From an uncultured Pseudomonadota bacterium (GTDB lineage Bacteria; Myxococcota_A; UBA9042; CAIXZC01): DNA of 12,511 bases. Both the position numbers and the translations under genes were made by a program. The notes below the pieces were generated by a model. It ran no database searches. It was given only the letters and a program-made list of their open reading frames with translations, and was not told where the DNA came from. The stretch's first letter is position 1, and every line of letters begins with the position of its first letter. The stretch is from contig CALFHQ010000047.1 of the NCBI GenBank assembly GCA_937876385.1, forward strand, positions 1 through 12,511. The letters run 5' to 3'. Below, piece by piece: positions 6,543-12,511 of the stretch.

Positions 6543-7691
6543 TTACCGGGTCAGACGTTTCCCCGAAAACGGCGTGAGTCGCGTTTTCTCCATTTTCAAC
6601 AGCGTCCTGGAGAGGGGCTTGACCTTCTTCGTCAGTCCATCTCGACGGCTCGCCGTCTTGTCAAAGGATAGGGGCTGAGCGTGTGTCCCGGTGCCTTCGC
6701 CAATCTCGAGACTGGCATAGAGGCCTCCGTCTTTCATCGCTGCGTTCACAAGGTAACAACGACGATCGAAGATTGGAATGCTCCCCATCTCCATGGAGTC
6801 AAAAGCGAAGTCTGCCGTCTGTCCAGCGCCCAGAAGAATCGAATAAGTCTCCTGGGGAAAGGGTGCCGGGAAGCCGTCTTGAGAGAGGAGGTCTCCCCAG
6901 ATTCCATGCACCAAGGGTGCGTGGATCTTCAGACCGGCATTGACGAATCGAACCAGGACTCGCTCTCCCGCAGTGGCAGCATGATCCCAGATGGGCTCTG
7001 CCAGCGGGGCTGGCTCGCCGTTGATTAGGAAGTACCGGGGTCTGTAATCGATGGTACTTGTAATCATCTTCCCGGGGCCGTATTCCCCCGCCGTGATGGC
7101 GTCGTGGATCACCGGGTCGATTTCGCTGTAAACGAGGAGCGCTTCGTTGTCAAAGGACCCCTCGGCCTGCCCTTCGTAAATCTGGCCGGCTGCGAAGTTC
7201 TGAACCACTGCACCCACAAGCCCCATCTGCACCTGAATCTGAACATGCGTTCCACTCTGGTACAAGAAGGTCCCCGGGCGAGCGTCGTACGAGTAAGTCA
7301 TCATCCCACCAGCAGGAGCTGCTTCGGCGGCAAAGGAAACGACACGGCCTGAACCGTCACGCACCGGTGCCAGCGCGCCTCCGTTCAAGGAAGGAACGAT
7401 CACCGAGGAAGGAACCGCGAGGTCGTTTCGCAGGTGAATGTTGAGAACCGAATCTCCCTCGGGAACCCGGATCACCGGACCTGGAGAGGTGGGTGCGCCA
7501 ATCACCGAGAAATCGGCGTTGGCTTCTGCATACCCCCACATCTCGACTTGAACTCCGTCGGGGAGGGTCTGGGTAAACGATTGGGCAGCCAAATAGACGT
7601 CGTGTGCCTGGGCTGAGACCGGCGACAGAAGTGCCAGACCCAGGAGGAACAAGGCGGCCCTGAACTGAATCGCTCTATTGAGAATGTTCAT
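6543..7691 (-). CDS. Cupredoxin-fold multicopper-oxidase-like protein lacking copper ligands (MCO-C)
   Basis: This 382-residue exported protein has a signal peptide (about 1-29, ALFLLGLALLSPVSAQA). A first cupredoxin-like domain (about 45-165) carries GPVIRVPEGD and GTFLYQSGTHVQIQVQMGLVGAVV. A second (about 205-332) carries RYFLINGEPAP, VRFVNAGLKIHAPLVHG and a GGLYASLEI end. These match multicopper oxidase blocks, but the usual His motifs are gone: H-x-H-G is replaced by VIVPS, the H-x-H after GTxxY by QSG, H-x-x-H-x-H-G by H257-APLV-H262-G, and the HCH block is absent. A basic tail (343-382, 13 Lys/Arg) follows the fold. The start at 7691 has AAGGAG 6 bases upstream; the ATG at 7712 is rejected. 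Its first domain closely resembles that of MCO-B, suggesting duplication. A structural or scaffold subunit is more likely than an enzyme. Confidence 0.85.
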   Translation of the reverse strand: MNILNRAIQFRAALFLLGLALLSPVSAQAHDVYLAAQSFTQTLPDGVQVEMWGYAEANADFSVIGAPTSPGPVIRVPEGDSVLNIHLRNDLAVPSSVIVPSLNGGALAPVRDGSGRVVSFAAEAAPAGGMMTYSYDARPGTFLYQSGTHVQIQVQMGLVGAVVQNFAAGQIYEGQAEGSFDNEALLVYSEIDPVIHDAITAGEYGPGKMITSTIDYRPRYFLINGEPAPLAEPIWDHAATAGERVLVRFVNAGLKIHAPLVHGIWGDLLSQDGFPAPFPQETYSILLGAGQTADFAFDSMEMGSIPIFDRRCYLVNAAMKDGGLYASLEIGEGTGTHAQPLSFDKTASRRDGLTKKVKPLSRTLLKMEKTRLTPFSGKRLTR

Positions 7692-7697
7692 CTTTAT

Positions 7698-7703
7698 CTC
7701 CTT
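7698..7703 (-). promoter_or_regulatory. Ribosome binding site of MCO-C
   Basis: AAGGAG lies 6 bases before ATG 7691, in the 24-base gap after the MCO-B stop. It decides this start over the ATG at 7712. Confidence 0.75.
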
Positions 7704-7715
7704 ATGGGCCATCGG

Positions 7716-9047
7716 TTATTGCATCATCGGGGACATCGGAGTTCCAGGGGGAACCACGATGAGCATGGTCATCATCCCACCCGGGAAGATGTCATAGTTC
7801 ACCATCTCTTTCTCGTTGTGAGAGTGCCACATGTACACGTACCCGGACGATGGGTTCATGCCACCTTCTCCCACCGGAAGAGACTCGGCATTGCCCAGGA
7901 ATGGACTTCCCGAGTAGAAGCCGCCGTAGGTCAAAGTCAACTCCTGCGGCAACTCAACCGGAATGGGTTTGCCGTGGTCCGCACAGTACTCGTGGGTGGT
8001 GTCGTCAAATCCATCCCCCGTGGTATCCACGCAATCGTGAGCATGGGCTGCATCGGTTCCGTAGATGTCCCAACCCAGCCGTTCGCCGGTCCAGTCGAAG
8101 ATCGTGTCAACGGTCTGACCTGGGACCGAACGTACCGTGAAAACCGCCTGAGACAGATCCGCGCCGGTACCCGGAGCACTCGAAGCCAGTCGCCCGTTTC
8201 GAGCGATGATGGTGGAGTGGTTGCCGTGGTGGTGGAAGGGGTGCAAGTCCCGTCCGCCAGACACCAGGCGCATCAACAGCTTCTCACCCGGCTCAATCAT
8301 GGGCATGCAGTTGTAGGGTTGTTTGGGCAACCAGAGGACGTTGGCCATGACCATCGTGTCTGGAGCGTTTCGACCGTTCAAGAACCACAGGTTGGCAACG
8401 TAATCGGTCAGGAAGTCGGTGTCCGCATACAGGGAATCGGCTCCGTACAGACGGACCCATTCGTGAATCCGAGGGTCCATCTCCGTCATGAGGAACAGCT
8501 CCTCCTTGTCGTAGGACGAATCCTCGTGGGCGTAGGCCCGTGGAGCCATCGGGTCAAAGCCGGCGGGGCGAATGATGATGGCCCCGATGATCCCCATCTC
8601 CACCTGCAACTCGGGATGAGTTCCGCTTTGGTAGAGATACGTTCCAGGCTCTTCAGCCACAAACGTGTAGGTCACTGTGGTTACCCCGTCTGCCGGGGCT
8701 TCTTGAGTCAGGAGCCCGGCGATCCCACCCGAAGCCGTTACCTTCTGTCCCGGAAAGATCAGCGACGTCGGTTCGGCGAGGGCGCTCTTCAAGGTAATCG
8801 TAATGGTATCCCCTTGCTGAAGAATCAGCGTCGGGGCAGGGTATTGAACTACACTCGAGCCGTTGTCGTTGGACAAGCCCCAGAAGTAGACGCTGCTGCC
8901 ATCGGCGGTGCTGAGATAGCCGTCCCGAGCGGTGAAATCGAAGCTCGTTCCCGAGATTCCTTCGATCATGGCCGAGGCCGGGGCGGACACTATCATCACC
9001 AGCGCCAAGGTCAGCGGCAATGTCCAGAGATTATTGAGAGTACGCAT
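7716..9047 (-). CDS. Multicopper-oxidase-type protein with half of a trinuclear copper site (MCO-B)
   Basis: This 443-residue exported protein has a signal peptide (about 1-26, LTLALVMIVSAPASA). An N-terminal cupredoxin domain (about 45-162) has lost its ligands: PTSLIFPGQ stands where HxHG is expected and YQSGTH where HSH is expected. The later domain (about 215-435) has LHPFHHHGNH (H269, H272, H274, H277) and MWHSHNEKEM (H408, H410), i.e. two trinuclear-site His pairs. The type 1 cysteine is Ser409. An insert at 331-360 has HAHDC, a DTTGDGFDD calcium-loop-like stretch and HEYCADH. The C-terminus is Met/Pro rich. The start at 9047 has GGAGGAG 6 bases upstream; GTG 9068 and ATG 9065 overlap the previous stop but lack such a site. 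It probably needs a partner subunit, such as MCO-A, for oxidase activity. Confidence 0.9.
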   Translation of the reverse strand: MRTLNNLWTLPLTLALVMIVSAPASAMIEGISGTSFDFTARDGYLSTADGSSVYFWGLSNDNGSSVVQYPAPTLILQQGDTITITLKSALAEPTSLIFPGQKVTASGGIAGLLTQEAPADGVTTVTYTFVAEEPGTYLYQSGTHPELQVEMGIIGAIIIRPAGFDPMAPRAYAHEDSSYDKEELFLMTEMDPRIHEWVRLYGADSLYADTDFLTDYVANLWFLNGRNAPDTMVMANVLWLPKQPYNCMPMIEPGEKLLMRLVSGGRDLHPFHHHGNHSTIIARNGRLASSAPGTGADLSQAVFTVRSVPGQTVDTIFDWTGERLGWDIYGTDAAHAHDCVDTTGDGFDDTTHEYCADHGKPIPVELPQELTLTYGGFYSGSPFLGNAESLPVGEGGMNPSSGYVYMWHSHNEKEMVNYDIFPGGMMTMLIVVPPGTPMSPMMQ

Positions 9048-9053
9048 TGTGTT

Positions 9054-9060
9054 CTCCTCC
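9054..9060 (-). promoter_or_regulatory. Ribosome binding site of MCO-B
   Basis: GGAGGAG lies 6 bases before ATG 9047 and just after the MCO-A stop codon. It decides the start against the in-frame GTG at 9068 and ATG at 9065. Confidence 0.8.
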
Positions 9061-9064
9061 TTCA

Positions 9065-10336
9065 TCACTCGCTGATGATGATTTCAGTCATCATGCCGCC
9101 AAAATCCTCGTCCCCATTGCTGAGGAGATTCAGTTGGCCGGCGTACAGAAAATAGGTTCCCGCTTCAATACCCGTGGTGTCGATGATGACGTCGTAGGAC
9201 TCACCACCGCCCAGAGTCAAGGAACGTGTCTGGTAGAACATGTTCTCGCCCGTGGGTCCACGAAGCAGTCGTGCATCCTTCCCAACCACGGTCATGGGCA
9301 GGCCCAGACTGACCAGGGTGTGGTATCGGGTGACGTTCAAGTCCGAGATCCGTAGCAGAATCCGGTCTCCCACTTTCGCTTCCACTCTGGCTGACACGTT
9401 CTGCGTGGTCTTACCACCGGATTCCGGCCGCGGCTCCAGGGAGCCGGGGACGATGGTGTCGGGGTATCCACGCCCGTTGAGGACCGGGTATCGGTCGTTC
9501 ATGAGGGCGAAGGGAAGGGGCTGGACCTGTTCACTGGCGTCATGGAAGTCGGCATCAAAGCCCCCCAACTGGATGGGGATTTCCACATCATAAATGGTGG
9601 AGCCGTCTCCGTCACTGTAGACGTACTTGTCCCCGACAAGGGGGTCGTCGTTCGCTACTGTGGCGCTCCAGTCCGGGTTCGAGTGAATGTGACTTCCCAG
9701 CACTGTGCCGTCGGGCAGGCGGTTTTGGGCAGCACGGACGTAGAGCTGGCCGAGCATTCCCATCTGCATGTGCTCGGTAGCTTCCACGTGGCAGTGGTAC
9801 ATGTAGGTCCCTTCCCGAACCACATTGTAGTAGTAGGTCAAGGAAGAACCCATGTTCACCGAGATGCTGGCGTCGGGCATTCCATCAAACACCGCAGCAG
9901 CGTGAGGAAAGCCGTGGAAGTGAACCGTGTGCGGGTCAAACAGGTCCGGTCGGACCAGCATTCCCACGTTGGTCAAGGTCAAGAAGAATTCGTCGCCCTG
10001 GTCCAATGCGATGGTGGGACCAGGCGCATTGGCGCCCAGCATCCCCGCCATCATGGACATCCCTTCCGGGACGCCAGTGAGGTTGCCGAATCCGAACATA
10101 TATATCACTTTTCCGTCGGCCATTCTCAGGAATCCGTCACCGGCCCCCAGATGCATGCACTTCATCTGGGGGTGTTCCGGGTCTGCAACATCAGGGATTG
10201 CGTCCCCGTTCAGGTCGCCTGGGCACTGGACCTTGATGTCCGCTGCTGCGGGTGCTACCTGCAGGAGGACCATCAAGAAGGCTCCAAGTATCCATCGGCG
10301 AGGCGTGCTATGATTGTCTATTCTAAGACTTTTCAT
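9065..10336 (-). CDS. Multicopper oxidase with a complete type 1 copper site in its first domain (MCO-A)
   Basis: This 423-residue exported protein has a signal peptide (about 1-32). A Cys/Asp loop (CPGDLNGDAIPD, with C38, C60, H62) follows, then two cupredoxin domains. Domain 1 (about 73-200) carries H136-TV-H139-F-H141-G and YHCHVEATEHMQMGM (H181, C182, H183, H189, M194), giving type 1 copper ligands H136, C182, H189 and M194 plus two His pairs for a trinuclear site. There are two more residues between Cys and His than in laccases. Domain 2 (about 245-423) has LNGRGYPD, RYHTLVSLGLPMTVVG, LGGGESYDVIID and a DFGGMMTEII end, but lacks the second set of His pairs. ATG 10336 was chosen over 10342 because GGAGG is 6 bases before it. 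Similar proteins are known to me in deltaproteobacteria. The substrate is unknown; metal oxidation is a guess. Confidence 0.92.
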   Translation of the reverse strand: MKSLRIDNHSTPRRWILGAFLMVLLQVAPAAADIKVQCPGDLNGDAIPDVADPEHPQMKCMHLGAGDGFLRMADGKVIYMFGFGNLTGVPEGMSMMAGMLGANAPGPTIALDQGDEFFLTLTNVGMLVRPDLFDPHTVHFHGFPHAAAVFDGMPDASISVNMGSSLTYYYNVVREGTYMYHCHVEATEHMQMGMLGQLYVRAAQNRLPDGTVLGSHIHSNPDWSATVANDDPLVGDKYVYSDGDGSTIYDVEIPIQLGGFDADFHDASEQVQPLPFALMNDRYPVLNGRGYPDTIVPGSLEPRPESGGKTTQNVSARVEAKVGDRILLRISDLNVTRYHTLVSLGLPMTVVGKDARLLRGPTGENMFYQTRSLTLGGGESYDVIIDTTGIEAGTYFLYAGQLNLLSNGDEDFGGMMTEIIISE

Positions 10337-10342
10337 GATCAT

Positions 10343-10347
10343 CCTCC
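10343..10347 (-). promoter_or_regulatory. Ribosome binding site of MCO-A
   Basis: GGAGG lies directly against the ATG at 10342 but 6 bases before the ATG at 10336. It therefore favours the latter start. It immediately follows the stop codon of the beta-helix protein gene, which suggests coupled translation. Confidence 0.7.
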
Positions 10348-10348
10348 G

Positions 10349-12511
10349 CTACATATTTGAGAAGCTCACGTCGGTAAAGACGTAGCCTGTGTCCGCAGAA
10401 AGCGTGATGGACTGGGCAGTCCCAGGTGCCACCGTGCTGTTTCTCTCACGAATTTGCCACCGGCCATTGCCGCTGACGGTCGCCGTGCCGATGACGATGC
10501 CATCGGAAATCGGTCCCAGGTACGCCGTGATGACGGAACCGGGAACGGCACTGAGTCCTCTGATGAGCCAGGTGTGAAGGCCGTTTTGAGATTGGCCGGT
10601 TCTAGCCGTCGAGACATACAGCTCACGGTAAATCGAGATGAGTGTCTCGGCGCTTCGCAGAGCCCCGTCAAAGGCCTTGTAGGTGAATGTGCCGGTACCC
10701 ACGAAACTGAATCCGGGGAAGTACACGACCAATCCACTCGAGAAGAGCCAGCCGTATCCGTTTGCGGGCGATGTCTCCTGGAGTGCCGAGATGATGTCAC
10801 CATCAGGATCACTGTCGTTCAACAACACCCCTGGTGCCGCAACAACGAGGTAGCCAGGTCGGGTGATGATGTAACTGTCGGCAACGGCCACAGGAGCCCG
10901 GTTGGCGGGTTGCACTGTCAACGTGTAGGTCTGAACATCCTGGAGACCGTAGTTGTCCGTGGCCACAACCGAGATGGTGTGGTTCCCCACTGCGCCAGCT
11001 CCAGGAACCCAAGAAATCACGCCGGTGACCGCATCGATGATGAGGCCGGCTGGACCCTGTCCAATGGAGAAGGCAATGGCGTCACCGGGATCTGTGTCAA
11101 CTGCATCCACGTCGTAGATGTAGTCCATCCCAACCACCGCCTGTGTAATGGGCAGCGATGTAATATGTGGCGGCACCGCATTGACCACCAGCGATTCGGT
11201 TTCATCCGCTCCGATGTCGGGCAAGGTGCCGGCAAAGGGTCTGATGTCACCGTCGATGTCCATTCCCAGTCCAGCAAGAAGCTCGAGAGAGGGCAGAATA
11301 CCAGCGTTGGCACCGGGTGACGCGTCCTGAATGTGGTAGTCGCCAACAGGACTCAGCGGGCCAAAGTGCACGTTGATCCAGTTGCCGCCTTCGTCCACAG
11401 CAGGAGCAACCCAGACCTGACCTTCTCGGTCATTTTGCGGGGCCCACACCAGTCCAGAGCCGTTGAAGTACCCATCCACAAACAGCGGGTCTGCAAGGAT
11501 GTTGCTGGGGTCGGCGTACGGCCCGTCCAACGAACTGTCCGTCAAAATGCTGTAATCAGAGACAAGCGGGATAACATCTGTACCCATCACTCCCGTGTCC
11601 CAGTACACCGACGGATCTCCACCGGGGATGTTGGGAAGCAACGCCCCAGCGCCGTCGTTGGCCTGGAGAGAGAATCTAAACGTTCGGTTCTTCCTGAGAA
11701 TGTTCTGAAGCATCAGTGGCTGCGAGTAGGGAGCCACCAGAGAACCGGGGTTCAACTCGCCCAGCAGGGTCTCCAGATCAGGACCGTGGGGGAAGGAAGC
11801 AATGCCCGAAGGCAGCTCGGTTGACTCCCCAATGGCAGCACCGACAAAGGCACTGGCCGAGGTACTCGTGGAGTCGTTGTGAGCAATCGTGTTGTTGATG
11901 ATGTTCACGTTGATGGCGTCTCGCAGAGAGATCCCCGCTCCGCCGCCACCGGCTACGTTGTTAATGATGAAGTTGTTGAGGATGTCAATCTGCCACGCAC
12001 CCTCCAGACCCAGGTCGGAGACCTCCTGGCCGTTGATGTGGGAGAGACGAATGCCACCACCCTCTCCGGCTCCTGCCAGGTTCCCCTGGAAGATGTTGCC
12101 GTCGATTACCACAGAGCCGGAGCCTGTAGTCAAGCCGTTGTCCTGATTCACAGGAAGGCCTTCCACCGAGAGACCGCCACCAGAGGAGTCATACACCGAC
12201 TGGTGGAAAGACTCGTTGAAGCGAACCTTGTTTCGGGCGATGAGCCCGCCGTCGCTGAGCCCGAAGTGGCCGATACCGGCACCCGAACCCGTGGTGAAGT
12301 TGCCGCAAACGAGGTTGTCTGTGATGGAGTAACCGTCCGAACCTGTGTACAGCGAGATACCGCCGCCGGCAGTGATTGTGACCCCGGCGCCTCCGCCGTC
12401 GACACTTCCATTAAAGGCAATCTGGTTGTTGAAAATGGAGACGTTGTCGTTTTGAGCGTCCACCGGTGCGCCGTTGAACGTGAAGGCTGTCATGGCGTGG
12501 CCCAAACGAAT
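10349..12511 (-). CDS. Large secreted beta-helix / Ig-like surface protein (partial, N-terminus outside window)
   Basis: The frame is open to the right edge (720 residues visible), so the true start lies outside. The visible N-terminal part (about 20-215) is a right-handed parallel beta-helix with Asn/Gly ladders such as IDGNIFQGNLAGAG, ILNNFIINNVAGG and NIINNTIAHN. Next is a choice-of-anchor-Q-like closing motif (about 395-438: SPGANAG ... DIDGDIRPF ... PDIGADE). An Ig/cadherin-like domain (about 447-534, ending VATDNYGLQDVQTYTLTV) and a second one with a calcium-type NDSDPDGD loop (about 538-628) follow. The C-terminus is a beta-rich module with VPGSVITAYLG and IGTATVSGNGRWQIRE. It heads the operon 12 bases before MCO-A. 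From memory, such regions occur downstream of cupredoxin domains in very large Mof-like oxidases, so the missing part may hold an oxidase; this is unverified. Confidence 0.85.
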   Translation of the reverse strand: MRLGHAMTAFTFNGAPVDAQNDNVSIFNNQIAFNGSVDGGGAGVTITAGGGISLYTGSDGYSITDNLVCGNFTTGSGAGIGHFGLSDGGLIARNKVRFNESFHQSVYDSSGGGLSVEGLPVNQDNGLTTGSGSVVIDGNIFQGNLAGAGEGGGIRLSHINGQEVSDLGLEGAWQIDILNNFIINNVAGGGGAGISLRDAINVNIINNTIAHNDSTSTSASAFVGAAIGESTELPSGIASFPHGPDLETLLGELNPGSLVAPYSQPLMLQNILRKNRTFRFSLQANDGAGALLPNIPGGDPSVYWDTGVMGTDVIPLVSDYSILTDSSLDGPYADPSNILADPLFVDGYFNGSGLVWAPQNDREGQVWVAPAVDEGGNWINVHFGPLSPVGDYHIQDASPGANAGILPSLELLAGLGMDIDGDIRPFAGTLPDIGADETESLVVNAVPPHITSLPITQAVVGMDYIYDVDAVDTDPGDAIAFSIGQGPAGLIIDAVTGVISWVPGAGAVGNHTISVVATDNYGLQDVQTYTLTVQPANRAPVAVADSYIITRPGYLVVAAPGVLLNDSDPDGDIISALQETSPANGYGWLFSSGLVVYFPGFSFVGTGTFTYKAFDGALRSAETLISIYRELYVSTARTGQSQNGLHTWLIRGLSAVPGSVITAYLGPISDGIVIGTATVSGNGRWQIRERNSTVAPGTAQSITLSADTGYVFTDVSFSNM

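Noticed and set aside
7704..9155. 483-codon open frame on the plus strand
   Set aside because: It lies antisense to MCO-B and the ends of its neighbours, shows no fold or motif, and is the mirror of GC-biased codons in a clearly conserved gene.
9542..10360. 272-codon open frame on the plus strand
   Set aside because: Antisense to MCO-A, whose copper motifs prove the minus-strand frame; the translation is His/Val-rich and lacks domains.
10349..12505. TTG at 12505 as a true start of the beta-helix protein
   Set aside because: No ribosome binding site or signal peptide there, and the frame continues open to the right edge in the middle of a beta-helix; the gene is partial.

Overview
The window looks like a fragment of a GC-rich Gram-negative genome, most likely deltaproteobacterial in the wide sense (Myxococcota or Bradymonadia type). 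This is an inference from protein style: an outer-membrane porin-like protein, many Sec-secreted proteins, and a subtilase with a Cys-rich region, a Thr/Asp/Glu linker and a C-terminal Gly-Cys plus hydrophobic tail resembling the MYXO-CTERM sorting signal. Coding density is high and intergenic space is small. No RNA gene, insertion sequence or CRISPR array was seen.

Left part (1-1444, minus strand): a two-component pair. An OmpR-type response regulator overlaps by 4 bases the start of a membrane sensor, probably its histidine kinase, which runs off the left edge. A non-coding gap of about 318 bases separates this pair from the divergent plus-strand genes.

Middle (1763-3840, plus strand): an Amt-family ammonium channel followed by a TorF-type putative porin. 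This pairing is familiar from ammonium-uptake loci, where a P-II protein often accompanies it. No P-II gene is present here.

Right part (3818-12511, minus strand): six tightly packed co-directional genes, probably one operon, all for exported proteins. In transcription order they are: a beta-helix / Ig-like surface protein (5' part outside the window); three consecutive cupredoxin (multicopper-oxidase-type) proteins, called MCO-A, MCO-B and MCO-C here; a small secreted protein of an uncharacterised family; and a secreted subtilisin-like protease with a MYXO-CTERM-like anchor. A strong 15-bp hairpin lies between the MCO-C gene and the small secreted protein.

The most interesting point is the distribution of copper ligands. 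MCO-A's first domain has a complete type 1 copper site plus half of a trinuclear copper site. MCO-B's last domain has the other half but no type 1 cysteine. MCO-C keeps the fold but almost no ligands. The sequence therefore suggests one multicopper oxidase split over separate gene products, perhaps acting outside the cell on metals such as Mn(II) or Fe(II). The assembly and the substrate are inference.
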